From positions 1-12,256 of the forward strand of contig JAHFPO010000049.1 of the NCBI GenBank assembly GCA_023266695.1: 12,256 nucleotides of DNA, given 5' to 3'. Made by a program: the position numbers and the translations under genes. Shown here one piece after another: positions 1 through 6,972 of the stretch (positions are counted from its first letter, which is position 1; each line of letters begins with the position of its first letter). A model generated the notes under the pieces. The model worked only from the letters and a program-made list of their open reading frames with translations, was not told where the DNA came from and made no database searches. The stretch is from Hyphomicrobiales bacterium. GTDB taxonomy: Bacteria; Pseudomonadota; Alphaproteobacteria; Rhizobiales; Xanthobacteraceae.

Positions 1-1177
<1,177 letters not shown>

Positions 1178-1193
1178 GTCCGCTCCTCGAGGC

Positions 1194-2420
1194 TCACCGC
1201 GCCCAGAACAGGCTGCGCTCTTTGAGAGCCGTTTCCGGCTTTGAAGCGACGGTTTTGACGTCGGCCCGCTGCAGGATCAGTTTCTTCAGCTCGACCGCGA
1301 CGTTGTTTCCCTGCTTCACTTCCTCGAGCGGAACGCCGCGATCGATGGCTTCGCGCACGAGGCGATAATTGTTCGGAATCGTGCCCGCGAAGGCATCGCC
1401 GAGGGCCTGTTTGATATCAGCGCGGCGCAATCCCGGAGAGAGAAACCGCTGTTCGAATCGATTGACGATCACCTTCGGCTGCTGCCCCTCTCCGAGGCGT
1501 TCGGAGATCGCCGTGACGAGCTGCTTGGCGTGCCGCAACCCGGGCACCGTCATCTCGCTGACGATAAAGAGCTTGTTCGATCCGATCAGAACGTTGTCGG
1601 TCCAGGTGAACCATGTCCTCGGCATGTCGATCACGACGTAATCGAAATGCGACGAAACAAGATCGAGGATGCGCGTCACGACATTGGGGTCAAATGTGCG
1701 CATCTCGGCCGGACGATTGGGCGCCGCGATGACGGCGAGGCCGGTGGAATGGTGCGACAGCATCACTTCGAGCAGCTGGCGATCGAGCCGCTCGGGACGC
1801 GGCTCGATCTCGCTCAGTACGAGGCGAGGTTCGAGATCCAGGTAGTCGGCGCAGGCGCCGTGCTGGAAATCGAGGTCGACGAGGCAGATCGAAAGGCTGC
1901 CGCGAGGCCCGCTGTTGAGCAAGGTCATGGCCGACTGGATCGCGATCGTGGTGACTCCGACGCCGCCGGCCGCCGGCAGGAAGGTATAGATCTGGGCCTC
2001 TTTCACTTGTTCGCGGCTCGGCTCGTGCGCGACCCGCGAGCAGGCCCGCACCAGCTCGATCGGCGTCACCGGCTTCACCAGAAAGTCGGCGACCCGCATT
2101 TGCACCAACTTGCGCGCAACGATTTCGTTGAACTCCTGCGTGACCACGACGACCGGCTGCCGCCCGCCGAGCCGTCCCATCAGCCGCTGCAAGGCCGACA
2201 ATTCTTCCGGCTGGGTGGTGTCGAGATCGATGACGACGACCGCGGCATTGCCAATCTCGAGTTTGGATTCCTCGCCCATGAGTCCGCCTTTGACGACGGC
2301 GAGATCGATCAGCGCGTTCGTGCCAAAAGTCGAACGCGCCAATTGCTCGAAGTCGGCATCGGCAGTCAGTACAACCACCCAAACTTTGTTGGTCGCCGGT
2401 GCGGGTCGGCCGTCAAGCAT
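1194..2420 (-). CDS. cpaE: CpaE/TadZ-like pilus localisation protein (REC-like plus ParA/MinD domain)
   Basis: A 408-residue CpaE/TadZ homologue, in the family that positions the Tad apparatus in the cell. Residues 14-130 form a response-regulator-like domain, with VVVIDLD at 62-67 and the lysine of LVKPVTP at 116. Residues 143-390 form a ParA/MinD-like domain: P-loop region PAAGGVGVTT (149-158), LVDLDFQHG (180-188) and Walker-B-like YVVIDMP (261-267). Both P-loop lysines of MinD-type ATPases are missing: the signature lysine is Ala and the GK[ST] lysine is Val. ATP hydrolysis is therefore doubtful, in line with the atypical Walker A boxes known in TadZ proteins. The ATG at 2420 is the first start after an in-frame stop. 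Its Shine-Dalgarno is weak, so coupling to upstream translation is possible. It lies between the lipoprotein gene and cpaF. Confidence 0.94.
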   Translation of the reverse strand: MLDGRPAPATNKVWVVVLTADADFEQLARSTFGTNALIDLAVVKGGLMGEESKLEIGNAAVVVIDLDTTQPEELSALQRLMGRLGGRQPVVVVTQEFNEIVARKLVQMRVADFLVKPVTPIELVRACSRVAHEPSREQVKEAQIYTFLPAAGGVGVTTIAIQSAMTLLNSGPRGSLSICLVDLDFQHGACADYLDLEPRLVLSEIEPRPERLDRQLLEVMLSHHSTGLAVIAAPNRPAEMRTFDPNVVTRILDLVSSHFDYVVIDMPRTWFTWTDNVLIGSNKLFIVSEMTVPGLRHAKQLVTAISERLGEGQQPKVIVNRFEQRFLSPGLRRADIKQALGDAFAGTIPNNYRLVREAIDRGVPLEEVKQGNNVAVELKKLILQRADVKTVASKPETALKERSLFWAR

Positions 2421-2430
2421 GGCTATAAAC

Positions 2431-2499
2431 TCACTTCACTCGAATTGAAGGGGTGGTGCCGTCCTGCACTGTCCCACGAGCGCTCACGAGCAACTTCAT
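2431..2499 (-). CDS. possible 22-residue ORF between the lipoprotein gene and cpaE
   Basis: The 94-bp gap between the lipoprotein gene and cpaE contains a short open frame. It starts at an ATG (2497-2499) with GAGG five bases upstream, begins MKLLVSARG, and ends with TGA ten bases before the cpaE ATG. It is not a family I recognise. Third-position GC is about 70 percent, somewhat below what I would expect for these genes, and an ORF this short can occur by chance. The argument for it is position: a decent ribosome binding site here and a poor one at cpaE would fit a coupling leader. Treat as tentative. Confidence 0.22.
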   Translation of the reverse strand: MKLLVSARGTVQDGTTPSIRVK

Positions 2500-2514
2500 C
2501 ACTCCCTCGTATTG

Positions 2515-2862
2515 CTACTTGGAGGTTGCGGGCGGCGTACTGCCCGCATCGGGCGAGCGCGAGAACTCGACCGAGCTGGTGCTGAGTGACCGGAGCGGCG
2601 TGACCTTGTTCTGCCGGTAACGTTCGACGGCGGCTTGCGTCCGCTCTCCGTCCGACTCGATGTTGCGGTTGCCCGCCGCGCGCGGCCATGGATCGACGGT
2701 CTGCGCGACGATATTGGAAGCGATCGCATCGCCGGCGCCGAAATTGATCGTCTCGCGCCGATCCAGATAAAATTCGGGGGTCGAGCAGCCGGCGAGCATT
2801 CCGGCGAAACCGATCGCCGGAATGAGCGCACGGAAGCGGCGGCCGTCACTGAAGCGCGACAT
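2515..2862 (-). CDS. small Tad-locus lipoprotein in the CpaD position
   Basis: A 115-residue protein with a lipoprotein signal: basic start MSRFSDGRRFR, a hydrophobic stretch, and a lipobox LAGC with the acylated cysteine at residue 26. The mature part contains ETINFGAGDAIASNIVAQ and VDPWP (about 37-60). I recall this signature from small proteins in rhizobial Tad loci, but the function is unknown. The rest is polar and probably disordered. It lacks the length and the conserved C-terminal region of classical CpaD (roughly 200 residues or more), so I do not call it cpaD. The ATG at 2862 is chosen over an upstream in-frame start because AAAGGAGG sits eight bases before it and the signal peptide begins there. 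It overlaps the 3' end of cpaC by 17 bp, implying translational coupling and membership of the pilus operon. A secretin pilotin or accessory role is inference. Confidence 0.82.
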   Translation of the reverse strand: MSRFSDGRRFRALIPAIGFAGMLAGCSTPEFYLDRRETINFGAGDAIASNIVAQTVDPWPRAAGNRNIESDGERTQAAVERYRQNKVTPLRSLSTSSVEFSRSPDAGSTPPATSK

Positions 2863-4396
2863 GGGTAGCCTCCTCCTTTGGAAGGTCGAGGATGTGGCCC
2901 GCGAACGGCCGGTTCGTCTCGGCGTTGGGCAGCGCCGCGTTACCGGCAACCGCCAGGTTGCCCCATGGATCGTCAGCCATCGCCGGCGTCAGTTCATGCC
3001 GGCCATGCAGGAAGAAATCGACGTCGTTCGTCGGCAACGTGTTGTCGAGCGGCGTCCTCACCATATCGCCGGGTCGGGTCGGACGAACGATGTGCGGCGT
3101 CACGATGATGGCGAGGTCGGTTTCCTTCTTCTGATAAGACGCGCTGCGGAACAGTGCACCGAGCACCGGGATGTTGCCGATCCAGGGCAGCTGCTGCGCA
3201 TCGGTCGTGTTGATGCTCTGCAACAAGCCCGCGATGGCGAAGCTTTGACCGTCGCGCAATTCGATCGTCGTATTGGCGCGACGCACGATCAGGCTCGGGA
3301 TATTGACCCCGCCGACCTGCACGACGTTGGTCGGGTCGAGCTGGCTCACTTCCGGCTCGATCTTCAGATTGATCAAGCCATTCGCGAGCACGGTGGGCGT
3401 AAAGGCGAGGCCCACGCCGAACTTCTTGAACTCGATCGTGATCTGGTTGAGCTGCGAATTCACCGGAAAGGGAAATTCTCCGCCCGCGAGGAAGCTCGCC
3501 GTATCGCCGGAGAGCGCCACCAGGTTCGGCTCCGCGAGCCGGCGCGCGACGCCCCTTTCCTCCAGCGACTTGATCATCACGTCGGCATTTACGCCGTCCT
3601 TGAGCAGGCTGCCGATGATCACGCCGAACGGCGTGCCTCCCGACAACAGGCCGGCGGTGCCGATGTTGGTGGTCAAATTCTTTGCCACCGTATCCCAGCG
3701 GATGCCCAGTTCGCGGCCGGCGGTGCGCGATGCCTCGACGAACCGGACTTCCAGCAAGACCTGCTGCGGCTGAAGGACCTTGACCGAATTGATGACATCA
3801 GGCCCGAACTGCTTCGCGATCGTCATCGCCCGGTCGAGGGTGACACCGTCGGGCGAACTGCCCGTCAGCATGATGCGCCCATTGGCCGAGGTCACCTTGA
3901 TCCCGGAGTTCGGAAACTGACGCGAGATCTCGTCGGCAAGCTTCGAGGTGTCATAGGACACTTCGACGTCGAAGATTCCCACGAGCTTCTTGCCATCGCC
4001 ATAGACCGAGACCCGAGTGCTGCCGATCTTTTTGCCGAGGATCGACAGCGACTTGTCGGTCAGCGGCAGGACGTCGGCGGTTTCGGGATCTCCGACCGCG
4101 ATATCGACGAAGCTCGTGTCGGTGCGGACGTATTCCGACTTGCCGATGGCGATACGTACCGTTGCCGTTTGTTTGGAGGTGCTGAGCTGCACGACGCGCG
4201 TTTGCGCCTCGGCCCGCCCGAGTGCCGACGGCAGCAACAGGCCGGCAGTGGCGATCATCACCGCCGTCATCAACGACGGCAGGAACGAACGCAGGCGTGC
4301 CGGCGAGGACCCGTGGAGACGGGTCCCGGTTTTGCAGACCTTCTCCGGTCGCTTTCGACCGGCGGTCGCAGCTTGACGATCATTCGAGTAGCGCAC
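2846..4396 (-). CDS. cpaC: CpaC/RcpA outer-membrane secretin of the Tad pilus
   Basis: A 516-residue secretin that forms the outer-membrane ring through which the Tad pilus passes. An unusually long N-terminal segment (1-36) precedes the hydrophobic signal core (about 37-59) and a likely cleavage at AEA-Q near residue 64. Residues 66-150 match the pilus-type secretin N domain (SEYVRTDTSFVDIAVGDPETADV), 150-208 a BON-like domain, and 270-438 the secretin core, with EPNLVALSGDTASFLAGGEFPFP (289-311) and the end motif VTPHIVRP (432-439). The C-terminal 75 residues are polar. The start is GTG with GGGAGGG five bases upstream; ATG codons at residues 43 and 47 lack a ribosome binding site. Two perfect hairpins fall in the first 30 codons. 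The gene follows cpaB by 35 bp and overlaps the lipoprotein gene by 17 bp. Confidence 0.96.
   Translation of the reverse strand: MRYSNDRQAATAGRKRPEKVCKTGTRLHGSSPARLRSFLPSLMTAVMIATAGLLLPSALGRAEAQTRVVQLSTSKQTATVRIAIGKSEYVRTDTSFVDIAVGDPETADVLPLTDKSLSILGKKIGSTRVSVYGDGKKLVGIFDVEVSYDTSKLADEISRQFPNSGIKVTSANGRIMLTGSSPDGVTLDRAMTIAKQFGPDVINSVKVLQPQQVLLEVRFVEASRTAGRELGIRWDTVAKNLTTNIGTAGLLSGGTPFGVIIGSLLKDGVNADVMIKSLEERGVARRLAEPNLVALSGDTASFLAGGEFPFPVNSQLNQITIEFKKFGVGLAFTPTVLANGLINLKIEPEVSQLDPTNVVQVGGVNIPSLIVRRANTTIELRDGQSFAIAGLLQSINTTDAQQLPWIGNIPVLGALFRSASYQKKETDLAIIVTPHIVRPTRPGDMVRTPLDNTLPTNDVDFFLHGRHELTPAMADDPWGNLAVAGNAALPNAETNRPFAGHILDLPKEEATHVALQ
4307..4326. repeat. perfect 8-bp hairpin in the 5' coding part of cpaC
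   Basis: Arms GGACCCGT and ACGGGTCC are separated by a four-base loop (4315-4318), inside codons about 24-30 of cpaC. On the plus strand a short T run follows (4330-4333), which gives a terminator-like look antisense to cpaC. Its role is unknown. Confidence 0.6.
4345..4362. repeat. perfect 7-bp hairpin in the 5' coding part of cpaC
   Basis: Arms CCGGTCG and CGACCGG enclose a four-base loop (4352-4355), inside codons about 12-17 of cpaC and 18 bp from the hairpin at 4307-4326. The two would fold as tandem stem-loops shortly after the GTG start. Confidence 0.6.
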
Positions 4397-4431
4397 GTTA
4401 TCCCTCCCCGTGCTGTGTTTAAGCCTTGTCG

Positions 4432-5307
4432 TTATTGCGGATGCACATCCCCACGATTTGCCCCGTTCACTTGGCGCCGTTCGGAACCTTCGACCGGCAC
4501 GACGTACTCTTCCTTCTTCGCGGCCCGGAAGACCGCGATTGTTGCCTGGCTGCGAGACTGGGTCGCCGTGCCTTTGCCGCCGGTATCGATGTCGATGAGC
4601 GTGATGCGACGGCTGTTTTCCTCGTTGGCGTCGCCGGCCTTGCGCAGGATCAGCGCCAAATTGCCGACGGAGGCGGCGAGCGCCAGCTTCTGGGCGGCAA
4701 CGGTGTCAACCTCGAGCGTGACCGCCTTGACCAGCGTCGGCTTCTCGATCCGCTCGTCCGCGATCTGATCGACGGCCAGAACCTTGATGTTCTGCAGGAC
4801 GACGTCGTTGCTGTTGGCGCCCTTTTCCTGTTGGCGCGTCACCAGCACATCGACGCGATCCCCTGGAAGCACGAAACCGGCGACGCCCTCGACGTCGTTG
4901 ACGCGGACGGTGACGGCCTTCATCCCGTCGTGAATGACGGCCGACAACGTCGCCTTCTGTCCGGGCCCGGTCAGCTTGTTGCCGAGGACCGGCTCATTGG
5001 GCTCGATCGAAGCAAGCACCACGCGCTTGCCGCCCGCGAGCATGGACTCGATGGTGGCGAAGGCTCCCGCTGGAATCGCTCCCTCCGGCCAGGCCACCTC
5101 GCGCAGGACCTGCGGCGTGAGCGGCGTGCCGAACCGAAGCGGAGATTTGGCGACGACAACGGTGTTCGTGGCCACGTTCTTCTTCTGGGCCTCGAAGTTC
5201 CTCGCACGTAGATCGGCCTGGCGGTTCAGCCACGATTGCGCGACAAAAACCGCGAGCACGCCGAAAACGACGGCGGCTGCGATCATCACGATCGTACTCG
5301 CACGCAC
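4432..5307 (-). CDS. cpaB: CpaB/RcpC-type Tad pilus assembly protein
   Basis: A 291-residue periplasm-facing Tad protein anchored in the inner membrane and thought to work with the secretin. A single N-terminal membrane segment (about residues 5-24) follows the basic start MRAS. A SAF domain covers about residues 45-112 (VVVAKSPLRFGTPLT). The RcpC/CpaB domain follows, with the family hallmark GFVLPGDRVDVL at 144-155. The C-terminus is charged. I chose the GTG at 5305-5307: AGGAG (5316-5320) lies eight bases upstream. The GTG three codons earlier abuts that AGGAG directly, leaving no spacing. cpaB is the first pilus gene in the window; no cpaA or pilin gene lies between it and the divergent YCII gene, so those genes must be elsewhere. 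It is followed by cpaC after 35 bp. Regulation probably acts through the intergenic region upstream. Confidence 0.95.
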   Translation of the reverse strand: MRASTIVMIAAAVVFGVLAVFVAQSWLNRQADLRARNFEAQKKNVATNTVVVAKSPLRFGTPLTPQVLREVAWPEGAIPAGAFATIESMLAGGKRVVLASIEPNEPVLGNKLTGPGQKATLSAVIHDGMKAVTVRVNDVEGVAGFVLPGDRVDVLVTRQQEKGANSNDVVLQNIKVLAVDQIADERIEKPTLVKAVTLEVDTVAAQKLALAASVGNLALILRKAGDANEENSRRITLIDIDTGGKGTATQSRSQATIAVFRAAKKEEYVVPVEGSERRQVNGANRGDVHPQ

Positions 5308-5312
5308 TGGCG

Positions 5313-5438
5313 TCACTCCTGACTACGCGAACCTTTCGCGAGCCTCGACCAGTAGCGAACAAGTGTTTTCAGCCGGTACCGAATTCTCGAAATGATTCCG
5401 AGTTCTTGATTCATGTTAAAAGGTGCGTGAATCAGCAT
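5313..5438 (-). CDS. possible 41-residue basic leader peptide upstream of cpaB
   Basis: An open frame starts at an ATG (5436-5438) and stops at a TGA (5313-5315) five bases before the cpaB GTG; the cpaB ribosome binding site lies within its last codons. A second in-frame ATG at 5412-5414 would give 33 residues. The middle is strongly basic and amphipathic (IISRIRYRLKTLVRYWSRL), looking like a single helix. It is not a pilin. Against it: only a weak GGA-like ribosome binding site and third-position GC near 50 percent, far from the neighbours. It could be a coupling leader, a small membrane-active peptide, or chance. Confidence 0.25.
   Translation of the reverse strand: MLIHAPFNMNQELGIISRIRYRLKTLVRYWSRLAKGSRSQE
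5316..5320 (-). promoter_or_regulatory. ribosome binding site that fixes the cpaB start
   Basis: AGGAG on the minus strand, eight bases before the GTG at 5305-5307. It argues against the GTG three codons upstream, whose first base overlaps it. Confidence 0.7.
5326..5340. repeat. hairpin directly upstream of the cpaB ribosome binding site
   Basis: Arms CGCGAA and TTCGCG with a three-base loop, ending five bases before AGGAG of cpaB. In the cpaB leader RNA it could affect ribosome access. Confidence 0.5.
5407..5434. promoter_or_regulatory. TGATTCA/TGAATCA inverted repeat, candidate operator
   Basis: Seven-base arms TGATTCA (5407-5413) and TGAATCA (5428-5434) have centres 21 bp apart, two helical turns, the geometry of a dimeric regulator site. 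Related half-sites occur nearby: TGATTC at 5393-5398 and GATTCAT at 5473-5479. Location about 100 bp upstream of cpaB fits control of the pilus operon. The regulator is unknown. Confidence 0.4.
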
Positions 5439-5534
5439 ACTTTCCAAATGTTTGAGCGCATTCCTAAAGAGCGATTCATCGGCCTACCGTGGTAAAAATA
5501 CAGGCTCTATTCTTGGTTGCGGAAGCATGAACGA

Positions 5535-5563
5535 GGCCGCGCGCGGCCGGCATCCGGTGCCGG
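5535..5563. repeat. GC-rich palindrome followed by an inverted repeat
   Basis: GGCCGCGCGCGGCC (5535-5548) is a perfect 14-bp palindrome. It runs into CCGGCA (5547-5552) and TGCCGG (5558-5563) with a five-base loop. No T tract follows on either strand, so I do not call it a terminator. Confidence 0.5.
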
Positions 5564-5599
5564 GTGGACGAACCGGCCAATCTTGCTAGCTTTCGCTGC

Positions 5600-5647
5600 G
5601 GGGTGGGATCGAGAAAAACAGCGGTGGGGTGGGATCGAGAAAAACAG
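5600..5647 (+). repeat. two direct copies of a 22-bp repeat before the YCII gene
   Basis: Identical 22-bp copies at 5600-5621 and 5626-5647, beginning GGGGTGGGATCGAG and ending AAAAACAG, repeat with a 26-bp period. The second copy ends where the ribosome binding site AGGAAGGGG of the gene at 5660 begins. It may be a recent tandem duplication or paired regulator sites in the operon leader. Confidence 0.8.
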
Positions 5648-5659
5648 AGGAAGGGGATC

Positions 5660-5953
5660 ATGCTTTTCGTCATACACGCGCTCGACAGGGCGGGCGTCTT
5701 GCCGACGCGGCTCGCGCATCAAGACGCCCACCGGGCGCATCTCGCCGATACCGCACGGTTCGGCGTAAAAATCGTGATTTCGGGCCCGCTCGTCGCCGAC
5801 GACGGCAAGACCGCGATCGGCAGTCTGTTCGTGATCGAGGCGCCCGACCGCAAGACGGTCGAGAACTTCCATGCCGCCGACCCCTTCAAGACGGCCGCCG
5901 TGTGGGAGAAGGTCACCCTCAGCGCCTTCATCAAACGGCTGGACAACCGCTGA
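5660..5953 (+). CDS. YCII-family (YciI-like) protein
   Basis: A 97-residue protein of the YCII/YciI family, small dimeric ferredoxin-like folds whose reactions are mostly unknown. The family pattern is complete: MLFVIHALD first strand, His-rich helix with H20, H24 and H27, central SGPLVADDG (41-49), SLFVIEA strand (55-61), and the conserved HAADPF (71-76) with Asp74, followed by the last strand ending at residue 97. The ATG at 5660 has AGGAAGGGG just upstream; an in-frame GTG at 5564 would add 32 residues encoded by the direct repeat and is rejected. It is the first gene of a plus-strand run that also contains cyclase, HIT, HisD-like and SDR genes. Its job there is unclear; related proteins act as small isomerases or dehalogenase-like enzymes, but I cannot assign one. 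Confidence 0.88.
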   Translation: MLFVIHALDRAGVLPTRLAHQDAHRAHLADTARFGVKIVISGPLVADDGKTAIGSLFVIEAPDRKTVENFHAADPFKTAAVWEKVTLSAFIKRLDNR

Positions 5954-6007
5954 CCGCGAACCGAAACGAACGTTTGATTCGACGAGAAACGATGGGGAGA
6001 AGCGTCC

Positions 6008-6961
6008 ATGGACATTCGCGTGAACAAGAAAGCAATCAAGGAGGCATCGGAAAAGCTCTCGAATTGGAGCCGCTGGGGCAAGGACGATCACATCGGCACG
6101 CTCAATCACGTGACGCCCGAGGACATCATGAAGGCCGCGCGCTTGATCCGCAGGGGCAAGGTGTTCGCGCTCGGCATCCCGCTCGATAGCAACGGTCCGC
6201 AAACGGGCCTCTTCGGCGGTCGCTTCAATCCGATCCACCAGATGCTTGCAACCGGCACCGATGCCATCGCCGGCCGTCAGGACTGGAACAAGATCCGCTA
6301 CGCGGATGACACGCTCAATCTGTGTGTGCAGGGTGCGACCCACTGGGACGCGCTCGGGCATATTTTCTACGAGGACAAAGCCTATAACGGCCATGATGCC
6401 AGGCTCATCGATGCCAAGGGGCTGAACGTGCTCGGCATCGAGCACTCCAAGAACAAGATGGTCGGGCGCGGCGTGCTCCTGGACATTGCACGCTTTCGCA
6501 AGGTCGACTGGCTCAAGGACGGCGAAAGCATCTCCAACGAAGAACTCGACCAATGCGCCAAGGCGCAGAACGTGACGATCGGGCGCGGCGATTTCGTGAT
6601 CGTGCGGACCGGTCAGATGGAACGCTGCCTCAAGGAGAAGAAGTGGGGCGGCTACGCCGGCGGCGACGCGCCCGGCGTCAAGTTCGAGAACTGCTATTGG
6701 TGCCAGGAGAAAGAGATCGCGGCGATTTGCACCGATACCTGGGGCGTCGAAGTGCGGCCGAACGAAACCACGGAAGCGAACCAGCCGTGGCACTGGGTGG
6801 TGATCCCGGCCATGGGCCTGTGCATGGGCGAAATCTTCTATCTCAAGGAGCTCGGCGAGGATTGCGCCAAGGATAAGGTGTACGAGTTCTTCTTCTGCGG
6901 CCCGCCGCTGATCATCACCGGCGGCACCGGCTCGCCAATCAACCCGCAGGCGATCAAGTAA
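6008..6961 (+). CDS. cyclase / kynurenine-formamidase-family metal-dependent hydrolase
   Basis: A 317-residue member of the cyclase family (Pfam Cyclase), Zn- or Mn-dependent amidases, lactonases and cyclases related to kynurenine formamidase. The N-terminal part SRWGKDDHIGTLNHVTPEDI (21-40) is typical of the long bacterial form. The metal motif is QGATHWDALGH (108-118), with H112, D114 and H118 matching the KynB ligands and catalytic His. The first ligand position of KynB (His50) is Gln108 here. VGRGVLLD (152-159), GDFVIVRTG (194-202) and CTDTWGVEV (241-249) are further family signatures; H262 and E275 probably complete the site. Not KynB itself, which is nearer 210 residues. ATG with GGGGAGA seven bases upstream; 54 bp after the YCII gene and 11 bp before the HIT gene, so probably one operon. 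Substrate unknown. Confidence 0.92.
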   Translation: MDIRVNKKAIKEASEKLSNWSRWGKDDHIGTLNHVTPEDIMKAARLIRRGKVFALGIPLDSNGPQTGLFGGRFNPIHQMLATGTDAIAGRQDWNKIRYADDTLNLCVQGATHWDALGHIFYEDKAYNGHDARLIDAKGLNVLGIEHSKNKMVGRGVLLDIARFRKVDWLKDGESISNEELDQCAKAQNVTIGRGDFVIVRTGQMERCLKEKKWGGYAGGDAPGVKFENCYWCQEKEIAAICTDTWGVEVRPNETTEANQPWHWVVIPAMGLCMGEIFYLKELGEDCAKDKVYEFFFCGPPLIITGGTGSPINPQAIK

Positions 6962-6972
6962 CGAGACGGCTC

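Larger units (their letters stand above)
5308..5659. other. divergent intergenic region between the cpa operon and the YCII operon
   Basis: A 352-bp region that must hold the start signals for both divergent units. From about 5360 to 5520 it is clearly AT-richer than the flanking genes. It contains the cpaB ribosome binding site, a hairpin, a possible 41-codon leader ORF, a TGATTCA inverted repeat, two GC-rich palindromes and a tandem direct repeat, each listed separately. I searched both strands for sigma-70-like pairs and for a sigma-54 element and found none convincing. A TTAA sequence near 5415-5420 only loosely resembles a CtrA half-site. Between about 5439 and 5534 I see nothing beyond a further GATTCAT at 5473-5479. 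Confidence 0.7.

Noticed and set aside
4307..4333. Rho-independent terminator on the plus strand
   Set aside because: The hairpin is perfect but the T run is only four bases and there is no plus-strand gene for it to terminate.
2822..4768. Plus-strand ORF of 648 codons
   Set aside because: It lies antisense to cpaC and cpaB, whose proteins have clear domains and ribosome binding sites. Its translation is rich in Arg, Asp and His without any recognisable motif, the usual shadow in high-GC DNA.
5415..5426. CtrA binding site upstream of cpaB
   Set aside because: Only one TTAA half is present, and the second half at the required spacing does not match.
5564..5659. N-terminal extension of the YCII protein from a GTG at 5564
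   Set aside because: The added 32 residues would be encoded by the tandem direct repeat, and the family fold begins at MLFVIHAL with a good ribosome binding site.
5507..6793. Minus-strand ORF of 428 codons
   Set aside because: Antisense to the YCII and cyclase genes, both recognisable families; no family signature in this frame.
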